Shown here: positions 16,332 to 24,634 of the stretch, piece by piece | How the letters are laid out: every line of letters begins with the position of its first letter | Position numbering within the stretch: position 1 is the stretch's first letter | Assembly: GCF_004331955.1 (NCBI RefSeq) | Contig: NZ_CP036532.1 | Span: 3,311,501 to 3,375,500 of the forward strand | From: Roseitalea porphyridii | GTDB lineage: Bacteria; Pseudomonadota; Alphaproteobacteria; Rhizobiales; Rhizobiaceae | Length of the DNA stretch: 64,000 nt | Direction: 5' to 3' | Made by a program: the position numbers and the translations under genes | Notes under the pieces: generated by a model | Seen by the model: the letters and a program-made list of their open reading frames with translations, nothing else | Told to the model about the DNA's origin: nothing | The model's database searches: none

Positions 16332-16663
16332 TGCGGATGTCCAATTGCGCCACGATGGCGCGAAACGAAACCTGGTCGGGACGCGCGGCCACCGAGCCTT
16401 ACGAGGCGGGGTGGGCCAGCGAGGCCGTCATCTTCCTGCGTGCACTGGGTGAGCCGGTCGGCGGGCAGGGGCGGGCTTGGGTCGAAATTTCCCCGGACGG
16501 CATGCACTGGGTGCCGGAGGGGGCCGAGTTTCCCCTGCCGGCTGCCAAGGACGGCATCGGTCATGCGCGCGTGACCAATTTCGGCTGCTGGCTGAGGCTG
16601 GCGGCCGAGTTGCCCGATGGCGCGGAAATCACTGTCCTCGTAACAATGCACCTGAAGAGCTGA
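16331..16663 (+). CDS. Small protein of unknown function, sugar-island orphan 2
   Basis: This 110-residue protein starts at ATG 16331, sharing one base with the stop of orphan 1. It has no signal peptide. Segments such as 'ASEAVIFLRALGEPV', 'AWVEISPDGMHWVPEG' and 'VTNFGCWLRLAAELP' look like a compact beta-sandwich module of the carbohydrate-binding type. I cannot assign a family. Tight coupling to orphan 1 and to the enolase-superfamily gene 5 bp downstream suggests an accessory or partner subunit. It could also be a split second domain of orphan 1. Confidence 0.65.
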   Translation: MRMSNCATMARNETWSGRAATEPYEAGWASEAVIFLRALGEPVGGQGRAWVEISPDGMHWVPEGAEFPLPAAKDGIGHARVTNFGCWLRLAAELPDGAEITVLVTMHLKS

Positions 16664-16668
16664 CTCTG

Positions 16669-17802
16669 ATGGCATCGAGCCAAGTCCCATCGATCCGTCG
16701 CGTGACGGCCCATCCTCTGCGTGTGGAGTTGCCGACGGCCCAGCGCACCTCGCAGGGCAGCTATCCGGCGGTCCAGCTTCTGGTCGTCGAGATCGAGACC
16801 GACGACGGCCTGGTGGGTGCTGGCGAAGGCCTGGCGCGCCGGGGTGCGATCGCCTATGCAAGCCTCGTGGAGAGCGTTCTTGCCCCGGTTCTGATCGGGG
16901 AGGATCCGTCGCCGCGCCGCGCCCTGTGGCGTCGCATGCGCGACCGGCTGTCGGGGCGGCCGGGCGGACAGCTCGTCGAAGCAATCGCCGCCATCGACAT
17001 GGCTCTTTGGGACCTTGCCGGCAAGCGGGCCGGGCTTCCCGTTCACCGCCTGCTCGGCGGGATGGGGCGCGAGCGGCTGCGCGCCTACGCCTCGTCGATC
17101 AATTGGCTCGATGATTCGACCGCCGAGGCGGAGGTCGCCCGCGCGCTGGCGCTCGGCTTTCGCGAGATCAAGATCAAGCTCGGAAAACCGGTCGAGGCTG
17201 CGGCAGCGCGCGCCCGGCTCATCCGGAAGCTGGCGCCGGACACGATACTGGGGGTCGATGCGAACTGGGCGTTCGACGTCGACGACGCAATCCGGCTCGG
17301 ACACACATTGTGCGATCTCGGCTATGACTTCTTCGAGGAGCCGATCCGGCCTGACGACCGTCAAGGCTACCGGCGCTTGGCCGGGGCGCTGCCGATCCGC
17401 CTGGCGGCGGGCGAAAGCGACTATGTTGCGGGCGACGCGCTGTCTTTCCTGCACGATCGTACGATCGGACTGATCCAGCCCGACGTGACGCGCTCGGGGG
17501 GTATCTCGGAGACTTGGCGGATCGCCGAACTGGCCGCCGCCCATCATGTCGCCTATGCGCCCCATGTGGGCTGGTCTGGCGCACTGTGCGTGGCGGCGAG
17601 TCTGCAGCTTGCGGCGGCAGCCGAGAGCTTCCGGACCTTTGAATGCATGGTCTACGACAATCCGCTGCGCAACACGCTCGTGCACCCGGTCGTGGGTGAG
17701 GCGACCATGCTCGACGTCGACGGGATGCTCGGCGTCCCGGACGGCCCCGGCCTGGGCGTCACGCTCGATCCGGACGTGCTCGCCGCCCACGTGATCACCT
17801 GA
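16669..17802 (+). CDS. Enolase superfamily enzyme, mandelate racemase subgroup
   Basis: This 377-residue protein has the enolase capping domain and barrel. The catalytic and metal residues are visible: K168 and K170 in 'REIKIKLGK' (KxK base), metal ligands D197 ('VDANW'), E223/E224 ('FFEEP') and E249 ('AGES'), and H299 in 'APHVGWSGA'. A KxK plus a barrel His is typical of mandelate racemase-type acid sugar dehydratases and epimerases. It is 5 bp after orphan 2 and 27 bp before the ABC ATPase. ATG 16669 is chosen because longer in-frame extensions read through the orphan 2 gene. A sugar-acid dehydratase is the leading guess. Confidence 0.9.
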   Translation: MASSQVPSIRRVTAHPLRVELPTAQRTSQGSYPAVQLLVVEIETDDGLVGAGEGLARRGAIAYASLVESVLAPVLIGEDPSPRRALWRRMRDRLSGRPGGQLVEAIAAIDMALWDLAGKRAGLPVHRLLGGMGRERLRAYASSINWLDDSTAEAEVARALALGFREIKIKLGKPVEAAAARARLIRKLAPDTILGVDANWAFDVDDAIRLGHTLCDLGYDFFEEPIRPDDRQGYRRLAGALPIRLAAGESDYVAGDALSFLHDRTIGLIQPDVTRSGGISETWRIAELAAAHHVAYAPHVGWSGALCVAASLQLAAAAESFRTFECMVYDNPLRNTLVHPVVGEATMLDVDGMLGVPDGPGLGVTLDPDVLAAHVIT

Positions 17803-17829
17803 ACTCAATTCGAAGCAGAGGTCGACGCC

Positions 17830-18888
17830 ATGTCATCGGTGCTCATCGAGAACGTGATCAAGAACTACGGAGCCTTCGAAGCGATCCGCGATGTCTCCTT
17901 CGAGATCGAGAGCGGTTCCTTCGTCATCCTTATCGGCCCATCCGGCTGCGGAAAGTCGACCCTTCTGCGCATGATCGCAGGGCTGGAGGAGATCAGCGGC
18001 GGCACCATTTCGATCGGTGACAAGGTGGTCAACGATGTCGCGTCCAAGGACCGCGATATCGCCATGGTCTTCCAGAACTACGCCCTCTACCCGCACATGA
18101 CGGTCGAGGAGAACATGGGCTTTTCGCTGTCGTTGCGTCGGATCGACAAGGCGACCATAGAAGACCGCGTGCAACATGCGGCCGAGATCCTCGGTCTTGA
18201 CGCATTGCTCGAGCGCTACCCAAAGCAGCTTTCGGGCGGCCAGCGTCAGCGGGTGGCCATGGGTCGCGCGATCGTGCGCGACCCCCAGGTCTTCCTGTTC
18301 GATGAACCGCTGTCGAACCTTGACGCGAAGCTGCGCGTGCAGATGCGCACCGAGATCAAGGGTCTGCACCAACGGTTGAAGACGACAACGGTCTACGTTA
18401 CCCACGACCAGATCGAGGCGATGACGATGGCCGACAAGATCGTTGTCATGCGGCAGGGCGTGATCGAACAGATCGGCGCTCCACTTGACCTCTACGACAG
18501 GCCGGCAAATCTCTTCGTCGCGCAGTTCATCGGCAGCCCGGCGATGAACATCATAGATGCCACGCTCGACGCCGATGGTGCCTACACCGCCGATGGCATC
18601 AAGTTGCCGATGCCGAACGGCCACAACGATGCCCGGTCGAATGGGCGGCTGGTGAAATGGGGTGTGCGGCCCGAGCATCTGGAGATCGCCGATCATGGCC
18701 TGCCAGCCACCGTCGATCTGATCGAGCCCACCGGCGCGGAAACGCTGGTGTTGGCGCGTATCGGCACGACCAAGGTCGTCGCCGCCAGCCGCGAGCGACA
18801 GACACTCGAGCCCGGCGCCGCCATCCATCTGGCTCCGCTGGGTGATCGCATTCATCTGTTCGATGCCGAAAGTGGCCTCGTGATCTGA
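17830..18888 (+). CDS. Sugar ABC transporter ATP-binding protein (UgpC/MalK-like)
   Basis: This 352-residue ATPase has Walker A 'GPSGCGKST' (residues about 37-45), the Q-loop 'MVFQNYALYPHMTVEENMGF', signature 'LSGGQRQRVAMGRA' and Walker B 'VFLFDEPLSNLDA', followed by a C-terminal TOBE/OB domain as in MalK. It powers the importer formed by the permeases at 13711-15427 and the Tat-exported receptor. It is the last intact gene before IS-derived DNA at 18.9 kb. Confidence 0.95.
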   Translation: MSSVLIENVIKNYGAFEAIRDVSFEIESGSFVILIGPSGCGKSTLLRMIAGLEEISGGTISIGDKVVNDVASKDRDIAMVFQNYALYPHMTVEENMGFSLSLRRIDKATIEDRVQHAAEILGLDALLERYPKQLSGGQRQRVAMGRAIVRDPQVFLFDEPLSNLDAKLRVQMRTEIKGLHQRLKTTTVYVTHDQIEAMTMADKIVVMRQGVIEQIGAPLDLYDRPANLFVAQFIGSPAMNIIDATLDADGAYTADGIKLPMPNGHNDARSNGRLVKWGVRPEHLEIADHGLPATVDLIEPTGAETLVLARIGTTKVVAASRERQTLEPGAAIHLAPLGDRIHLFDAESGLVI

Positions 18889-18959
18889 ATGCGGCTATCA
18901 GCGTTGTCGGATAGAGCTGCCCTTGAGCCGGAGTTGTCAGGGAAGCGCGAACCGGTCTC

Positions 18960-19738
18960 CGTTTGCCGGACGTGGCCTGCCCTGTGCCGCCATGAACTGA
19001 CGCCACTCGGCGAGAGCGGCGGTGCGGTTCTGCTTGATGTTTGATCAGCTGTAGAGATGACGTTTCTGACTGAAATGATTGTGGACTGAGCCGTGGACAG
19101 CGGCGAACTTCTGCAGACTTCGCATCCGCCGGAAACGGAGCATCGCACGCTCCCGTCTTCGCGATGGCAGGTGGCTGTTCTCGGCCCGGTTGTTGATCCA
19201 GCGGCCAGACGTCTCGTGACGGCTGGCGTCGACGCCCAGTTCGCGCAACGCAGCGCCATAGGAATTGAGCTTGTCGGTGATGATGGCCGCGGGCCGACCA
19301 TGGCGTTTGAGGAGTTTACGCTACAATTTCGCTACGCGGACCTTCGGTTCAGTTCCGCTTTGCGATCACGCGTCTTCGTAACGACCGCATCCAACACTTC
19401 GCCTTCGTGATCGACAGCCCGCCAAAGGTAGAGCGTCTCCCCATTTACCTTCACGAACACCCATCGGGACAAGCCCGAGGGCATGCCTCATCGAGGTGCC
19501 ACTTCCAGCGGTTTGAACGCATAGCCTCAATCCGGCGCTTGCGGATCTGCGCCGCGAACATCGGCCCGAACCGGTTCCACCAGAAGCGCACCGTCTCATG
19601 GCTGACATCGATGCCGCGCTCATGCAGCAGGTCCTCGACGTTCCGGAGCGAAAGCGGAAAGCGAACATACATCATGACCGGCAGGCGGATGATCTCTGGC
19701 GACGTCTTGAAGTAGCGAAACGGGTTGGCCTTGCTCAT
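18960..19738 (-). pseudogene. IS6-family transposase, decayed
   Basis: The minus strand from ATG 19738 encodes the IS6/IS26 transposase N-terminus ('MSKANPFRYFKTSPEIIRL', then 'HETVRFWWNRFGPMF' and 'SNRWKWHLDE'). A 26-base palindromic insert at 19461-19486 interrupts the gene, after which 'VFVKVNGETLYLWRAVDHEGE' resumes in another frame. Further breaks follow 'RDRKAEL' (near 19340), and the C-terminal part 'RELGVDASRHETSGRW' to 'QKRHLYS' ends in a stop at 19045-19047. The family's final 'RTAALAEWRQF' lies beyond in the same frame after the stop. The element is inactive. Its C-terminus faces the catabolic island, mirroring the remnant at 7.2 kb. Confidence 0.88.
19461..19486. repeat. Short palindromic element inserted in IS6 transposase remnant (copy 2)
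   Basis: A 26-base insert reading CATCGGGACAAGCCCGAGGG in its core lies exactly between 'WHLDE' and 'VFVKV' of the transposase reading on the minus strand. Deleting it rejoins the coding segments. It matches the element at 7287-7315 in sequence and in its inverted arms (CCCTCGGG/CCCGA), but sits in another part of the transposase. Confidence 0.75.
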
Positions 19739-19834
19739 GCCCAAACGCACCGAAACCGCCCTCGCCCGATCAACGCGGCTTTGTCTGACAAGACCATCTG
19801 ATGGTGGCGTCAGGCCCAACGAGAGGACCGCACC

Positions 19835-19925
19835 CTGAAGCGATCGAAGTTCACGGAGGAGCAGATCATCGCCATCCGCCCGACGCGCTCGCCGGAGCGA
19901 AGCAAGGGTGCTGTCATTTGTAGAC
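19835..19925 (+). pseudogene. IS3-family OrfA N-terminal fragment
   Basis: The plus strand reads 'KRSKFTEEQIIAI', the hallmark N-terminus of IS407/IS3-group OrfA helix-turn-helix proteins, with CTG in place of the usual ATG at 19835. The match degrades after about 14 codons, with 'AGAK' recoverable in another frame near 19891. It is a short dead fragment next to the IS6 remnant. The 1.15 kb between the ABC ATPase and deoC (18889-20043) holds only these IS pieces. Confidence 0.65.
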
Positions 19926-20043
19926 ATCGGGTAATCGCAGCGGTCGTCTGTCAGTCTGATAATGCCGTGATCCGCGCATAAGCCCGGTTAATCTGGCAAT
20001 ATTGGTGGATGCCCGATGTCCACATATGACAAGCCCGCCATTA

Positions 20044-20718
20044 TCAGTATGCGCCTTCGCCGACCTGCCCTACCATGATCGCCGGACCTGCGCTGGTGCC
20101 GATCAGGTGGGCACCCGCCGAAAGGATCGCCTTGGCGTCCTCGGCCGTGCGGATGCCGCCCGACGCCTTCACCTTTGCTCGCTGCGCGCACCGGCGCATG
20201 AAACCGATCGTCTCGACACTGGCCTTTCCTCCAAGCCCCCAACCCGACGAATTCTTGACATAGGCAACGCCGGCTTTTTCCGCCTGTTCGATCGCGACCT
20301 GCCACAGTTCTTCGGGGGTCGCGCCCAGTTCGAGCATAATCTTCAGCGGCACGCCATCGGCAGCGCTCACCAGCGCGGCGATCTCGTCATGGTAGGCCTC
20401 GATGGCGCCACCAACCAGAAAGCCGAGATTGGCCATGAAGTCGATCTCCTGGGCGCCTTCCTCGACCAGATGACGCATTTCCGCGACCTTGCTGCGAGTC
20501 AGGCTTCCGCCGAGCGGATAGGCCATTGCCGAGCATACCTTCACGGAAGAGCCCTGTAGCTTCTTGCGACAGAGATCCACCCAGCATGGCTGCACCATCA
20601 CGCCATCAAAGCGGTAGCGCTCGGCCTCGTCGCAAAGCGCGATGATGTCGTCGCGCGTCGTAGCTGGCGAGACGTTGGTGTGCTGGATGCACGCGGCGAT
20701 TTCCTGCAGGTCATGCAT
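20044..20718 (-). CDS. deoC: Deoxyribose-phosphate aldolase (DeoC family)
   Basis: This 224-residue TIM-barrel class I aldolase has the Schiff-base lysine in 'AYVKNSSGWG' (residues about 152-161) and the second conserved lysine in 'KVKASGGIRT' (about 183-192). DeoC cleaves 2-deoxyribose 5-phosphate to acetaldehyde and glyceraldehyde 3-phosphate, and homologues in sugar operons act on other phosphorylated 2-deoxy or branched sugars. The start ATG 20718 has AGGAG on the minus strand about 8 bases upstream. It is the last gene of the operon that opens with the dioxygenase at 27469, which suggests it performs the final C-C cleavage. Confidence 0.92.
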   Translation of the reverse strand: MHDLQEIAACIQHTNVSPATTRDDIIALCDEAERYRFDGVMVQPCWVDLCRKKLQGSSVKVCSAMAYPLGGSLTRSKVAEMRHLVEEGAQEIDFMANLGFLVGGAIEAYHDEIAALVSAADGVPLKIMLELGATPEELWQVAIEQAEKAGVAYVKNSSGWGLGGKASVETIGFMRRCAQRAKVKASGGIRTAEDAKAILSAGAHLIGTSAGPAIMVGQVGEGAY

Positions 20719-20789
20719 GGCAATACTCCTCTATGGCCGCGCGCTGGTCGGCGGTCCATTTTCGTTCGATGGTTGAGGTGGAGGCGGAG

Positions 20790-21614
20790 TCAGCTTTCGA
20801 TGCGGTTCAGGAACTCCTCGAAAGCCTCGTCGGGCATGGATGCCGTCTCGGCCGCCAGGGGAAACGAGTTATCTCCGACATCGGCGCGGAAGGCGGCCAG
20901 CGCGGTGCGGCGCTCCTCGTCGATCTGCCTGCGCAAGCGGGCGATATCGCCATAGCGCCTGGCGTGCTTAGGCACTCGGGCGGTCTCGCCGCAGATGTCC
21001 GATGTGAAAAGGAACACGACCTCCGCAGCCGGCCCCGAGCCAAGCGAGACGGTGACCAGGCCTGAGCGCGCACTGATTGCTGCCATCAGCCGGGCCGGCA
21101 TGAGTTCTGCCTCCACCGCAAAGGCTCCCGCCTCTTCGAGCCGGCGGAACCTGTGAAAGAGTTCGACCGCCTCGTCGGCCGTCTTGCCGAAGGCACGCAC
21201 CTGTCCGACCCAGGTCGACTTGCGCGGCACGAAGCCCAGATGGCCCACGACCGGAATGTCCTCGGCCGCAAGGAGCGAGACGACCTCGAGCCGGCGCGCC
21301 GTGATGACGGCGTCCGCGCCGTCGGTCAACGCCTTGAACGCCGTTTGCAGGATTTCGGCGTCCGTCACGGCCTCGGCAAAGCCGAGCGCCGCGGTCACGA
21401 ACAGCCGACGCGACCCCTGACGCACCGATGAAACGTTGCCCGCCCGGCAAACGACCATTTCGATACCGGCCGCCTCGGCGGCCTCGGCCTCCGCCGCAGA
21501 GTCGGCGGTCACTTGGGCGAAGGCACCGTGCCGCCCCTTAGCCGCGCGCAGTCCGCCCACGGTCGCAAGCCGCTCAGAGTCGGTCGCTGCCCAGCTGAAG
21601 ATGCGCGCAACCAT
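20790..21614 (-). CDS. PanB-like (ketopantoate hydroxymethyltransferase-fold) protein, divergent active site
   Basis: This 274-residue protein aligns by eye to PanB over most of its length: 'VVGHLGFVPRKSTWVGQVRAFGKT' matches the PanB GHLGLTPQ...GGYKVQG region, 'LEEAGAFAVEAELMP' matches 'LEAAGAQLLVLECVP', and 'HARRYGDI' matches the C-terminal segment. However, the usual PanB metal and catalytic residues appear lost. The Gly-Asp-Ser of the first Mg site is 'CRAGN', the Ala-Asp-Leu-Pro segment is 'VTAALG', and the 'VKIEGG' lysine/glutamate motif is 'VITARR'. It is unlikely to make ketopantoate. ATG 21614 is 2 bp after the rbsD stop. It probably catalyses or assists an aldol-type step in this sugar pathway. 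Confidence 0.72.
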   Translation of the reverse strand: MVARIFSWAATDSERLATVGGLRAAKGRHGAFAQVTADSAAEAEAAEAAGIEMVVCRAGNVSSVRQGSRRLFVTAALGFAEAVTDAEILQTAFKALTDGADAVITARRLEVVSLLAAEDIPVVGHLGFVPRKSTWVGQVRAFGKTADEAVELFHRFRRLEEAGAFAVEAELMPARLMAAISARSGLVTVSLGSGPAAEVVFLFTSDICGETARVPKHARRYGDIARLRRQIDEERRTALAAFRADVGDNSFPLAAETASMPDEAFEEFLNRIES

Positions 21615-21616
21615 GC

Positions 21617-22078
21617 CTAACCCTTGAGTTTCTTGGCGTACTCGGGCGGCGCCACCGTGCCGGGCTTTGAGAACCATTTGGGTACATCGACGCCGGAATA
21701 GAGCAGGATATTGCCCCAAGGATCGAACGCGCCGGTGCGCACGATCACCTTGGCCATCGACGCCATGTCGCCGAGGATCGTTGCATGCGCGATCATCTCG
21801 TGGTCGGCATCGCCGAACAGCGAACGCACGGTCTCTAGTAGGATCGGATTGTGGTCGGGCAGCGTGTCGGCGTACGAAACCTTTTCGGCGATAAAATCGT
21901 CGGCGATGGCCGACAGGACGGTCTTGAGGTCCGGCACGTCCTGCGTGATCGACAGGTCGATTCGCCAACTGTGCGCGGGGATCGGGAACCCGGCGTCACA
22001 CACGATCATCAGATCACCATGCCCCATGGCGCCAATGGCGTGGTTGAGTTCGGAATTGAGCAGCTTGCCACGTTTCAT
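21617..22078 (-). CDS. rbsD: D-ribose pyranase-like protein (RbsD/FucU family)
   Basis: This 153-residue protein begins 'MKRGKLLNSELNHAIGAMGHGDLMIVCDAGFP', abbreviated here to its key residues: the conserved His in 'LNHAI', Gly-His-Gly-Asp in 'GHGD' and Asp in 'CDAGFP'. RbsD interconverts pyranose and furanose forms so a kinase can act. It overlaps rbsK by 4 bp (22075-22078), the usual partner. FucU-type mutarotases are the closest alternative. Confidence 0.9.
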   Translation of the reverse strand: MKRGKLLNSELNHAIGAMGHGDLMIVCDAGFPIPAHSWRIDLSITQDVPDLKTVLSAIADDFIAEKVSYADTLPDHNPILLETVRSLFGDADHEMIAHATILGDMASMAKVIVRTGAFDPWGNILLYSGVDVPKWFSKPGTVAPPEYAKKLKG

Positions 22079-23019
22079 TCTGGTCCCTCCGCATGATTTC
22101 CCGCCTGATCGGCGACAAAGGTTTCAAGTTCGGTCCCGGTGGCCAGAGAGGGAATCACGCCAAGGCGCGTGCAGGCGTGCGCCCCGGCGGCGGCGCCAAA
22201 GGCGACCGCGTCGGCGAGCGGACGGCCTTCGCCCAGCGCGACCGCAAGTCCGGCGTTGAACGCGTCCCCGGCGCCGGTGGTGTCGACCGCGTCGACCCTT
22301 GGCGTTGGCACCACAAGATCGATGTCATCGCCGAGCACGAGCGCACCGTTCTCGCCCATCGTGGCGACCACAGTGCCGACACCGCGCCGGCGCAATTCGG
22401 CCGCGAGCGTCTGTGTACCGGTCGGGTCATCGGGCGCAAGGCCGAGAAGGATTCGCAGTTCGCTTTCGTTGGGCGTCAGATAGTCCACATGTGCGAAGAT
22501 GGTGTCCGGCAATGCCATCGCCGGCGCCGGGTTCAAGATCGTCCGGGCTCCGGCGGCCTTGCCGGCCTCCATGGCCCGGTGGGCAGCCGCGACAGGGATC
22601 TCCAGAACGCTCATCACGATGTCGCTGGTTGCGATGCGCTCGGAGGCTCGATCGACAATGGCCGCGTCCATGAGTTCGTTGGCGCCCATGTCCAGAATGA
22701 TGAAGTTCTCGCCATCTGCATTGAGCACGATGATTCCCGCGCCCGTGGCACGGTCGCCGGTGCGTTCGATGAAGTCGGTCTTCACGCCCTCGGCCGCGTA
22801 GAGTTGATCGGCGACGCCGGCGAGCTGATCCCGGCCCAGGCAGGTAACGAGCGTTGCCTCGGCACCAAGGCGGGCCGCGCCGACCGCCTGGTTCGATCCC
22901 TTTCCGCCCGGCCCGAAGTCGAAGTCCGATCCAATGATCGTCTGTCCGAAGACAGGCATCGTCTCGGTCCGAATGGTCAGGCCGACCGCAAAGCTGCCGA
23001 CGACGGTGATGCGCGTCAT
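22075..23019 (-). CDS. rbsK: Ribokinase-family sugar kinase
   Basis: This 314-residue PfkB-family kinase has the N-terminal signature 'GPGGKGSNQAVGAARLGA' (residues about 37-54) and the C-terminal 'DTTGAGDAFNAG' with the catalytic Asp (about 248-259). It phosphorylates the imported sugar, and together with RbsD, the ribose-type importer and DeoC it forms a complete uptake-activation-cleavage route. The sugar may not be ribose itself, because a dioxygenase and a PanB-like protein share the operon. Confidence 0.93.
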   Translation of the reverse strand: MTRITVVGSFAVGLTIRTETMPVFGQTIIGSDFDFGPGGKGSNQAVGAARLGAEATLVTCLGRDQLAGVADQLYAAEGVKTDFIERTGDRATGAGIIVLNADGENFIILDMGANELMDAAIVDRASERIATSDIVMSVLEIPVAAAHRAMEAGKAAGARTILNPAPAMALPDTIFAHVDYLTPNESELRILLGLAPDDPTGTQTLAAELRRRGVGTVVATMGENGALVLGDDIDLVVPTPRVDAVDTTGAGDAFNAGLAVALGEGRPLADAVAFGAAAGAHACTRLGVIPSLATGTELETFVADQAGNHAEGPE

Positions 23020-23050
23020 GATCGTCTTCCCGTTTTCCGTGATTTCCCGA

Positions 23051-24580
23051 TCATGCCGCCCGTACTGCCTCCTTGCGCGTAGCCAGAGCCATGATCGCTT
23101 CCTCGGTGATGTCGGCGCCCGAAAGCTGACCCATGATGACCTGGTCGGCCATCACGATCACCCGGCTCGAATGAAGCATGATCTCGGGCAATTCGGATGA
23201 GATCATCAGGATCGCCAGGCCATCGGCCGCAAGCGCCTTGAGGATGGAGTAGATCTCTGCCTTGGCGCCGACATCAATGCCGCGTGTCGGTTCGTGCAGG
23301 ATCAGCACGCGCGGACCGGTGACGAGTCCGCGCGCCAAGATGATCTTCTGCTGGTTGCCGCCGCTGAGCGTCGCGATTTTTTGGCCAAGACTGGCGATCC
23401 TCGCGTCAAGCTTGCCGACATAGTCCGCAGCCGTGTCACGGATCGGCCTGTGCCGCAGAAAGCCGTGCCGGGTGAAACGCCTCAGCGCGGCGGAAACGGC
23501 GTTCTCGGCGACCGTCATCGACAGAAGGGCCCCGGCCGCGCGGCGGTCGGCCGGGATCAGCGAGATCCCCGCTGCGATCGAATGGGGCGGCCGTCCGGGA
23601 GGAAGACGAATGCCGCCGATCTCGATCGTGCCGCCGCGCGGCGCGAGTCCGAAGATGGCGTCGGCCAGGATGTCCTTGCCGCTGTCCGGCAATCCGGCGA
23701 CGCCGAGTATCTCGCCCTGTGAGAGGGTGAAGGATGCGTGGCGGATGTTACCCGCCACGCTGAGATCGCGTACGTCCAGCACCGGTTCCCCGAGATGGTT
23801 GTGCGCCTCGGGCCGCAGTGCGTATTGGTCGGCGGCGTTCACTTGGCGCCCGACCATGTGCGTGACCAGCAGGTCGACATCGACCTCTGGATCGTTGTCA
23901 ATTGTCCTGACCAGGCGGCCGTCGCGCATCACGCTGATGCGGTCCGCAAGCGCCAGCACTTCTTCAAGGTGGTGCGAGACATAGATGATCGTCACGCCCT
24001 GCGCCTTAAGCGTGCGTATCACCTCGAACAGGCGCGCGCTCTCGCGTGGCGACAGTGCAGAGTTCGGTTCGTCAAGCACGAGGATCCGCACATGCTGCGA
24101 AATGGCGCGGGCGATCTCGACCAGTTGTTGCTGGGCGACGCTGAGGGTCGCAACGGGCGTGTCGGTCGCCACGTCCGTCAGACCGAGCTTCGCCAGCGGT
24201 TCGGCCGCCGCGCGCGCTGCGCCGTTTCGGGCCAGGATCGAAAGGGGCGGCCTGTCGGCGAAAGTGCTGAGCAGCACGTTCTCACCGACCGTCAGATTGT
24301 GGCAAAGCGACAGTTCCTGAAAGACGATGCGGATACCGAGCATCTGGCTGGCGAGCGCATCCGAAATGCCGACCTTCTTGCCATCGACGAGAATCGCGCC
24401 CGCGTCGGGCTGCAACTCACCGGCGAGCACGTTCATCATGGTGCTCTTGCCGGCACCGTTTTCGCCAATGACCGCATGCACTTCGCCTGGGCGAAAGGCG
24501 ATCGAGACGTCATCCATGGCGACGACGCCCGGAAATGTCCGGGTGACGCTGCGCAGTTCGAGGATCGGCCTATCGGTCAT
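23051..24580 (-). CDS. Ribose-type sugar ABC transporter ATPase (two ABC domains)
   Basis: This 509-residue CUT2-type ATPase has two tandem ABC domains, as in RbsA and XylG. Domain 1 has Walker A 'GENGAGKST' (residues about 38-46), signature 'LSVAQQQLVEIARA' and 'LVLDEPNSALS'. Domain 2 has a degenerate Walker A 'GLPDSGKDI' and signature 'LSGGNQQKIILARGL', as is normal for the family. It lies 31 bp from the kinase gene and 54 bp from the receptor gene. The substrate is a monosaccharide-type ligand, identity unknown. Confidence 0.94.
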   Translation of the reverse strand: MTDRPILELRSVTRTFPGVVAMDDVSIAFRPGEVHAVIGENGAGKSTMMNVLAGELQPDAGAILVDGKKVGISDALASQMLGIRIVFQELSLCHNLTVGENVLLSTFADRPPLSILARNGAARAAAEPLAKLGLTDVATDTPVATLSVAQQQLVEIARAISQHVRILVLDEPNSALSPRESARLFEVIRTLKAQGVTIIYVSHHLEEVLALADRISVMRDGRLVRTIDNDPEVDVDLLVTHMVGRQVNAADQYALRPEAHNHLGEPVLDVRDLSVAGNIRHASFTLSQGEILGVAGLPDSGKDILADAIFGLAPRGGTIEIGGIRLPPGRPPHSIAAGISLIPADRRAAGALLSMTVAENAVSAALRRFTRHGFLRHRPIRDTAADYVGKLDARIASLGQKIATLSGGNQQKIILARGLVTGPRVLILHEPTRGIDVGAKAEIYSILKALAADGLAILMISSELPEIMLHSSRVIVMADQVIMGQLSGADITEEAIMALATRKEAVRAA

Positions 24581-24634
24581 GGCTTTGCGATCATTGGTCG
24601 TGGGCGCCCGCTTCCGGCGAGCGCCCCGACGCCG

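Noticed and set aside
21615-21968. An N-terminal extension of the PanB-like protein
   Set aside because: It would overlap all of the rbsD coding region in another frame, and RbsD is clearly recognisable there.
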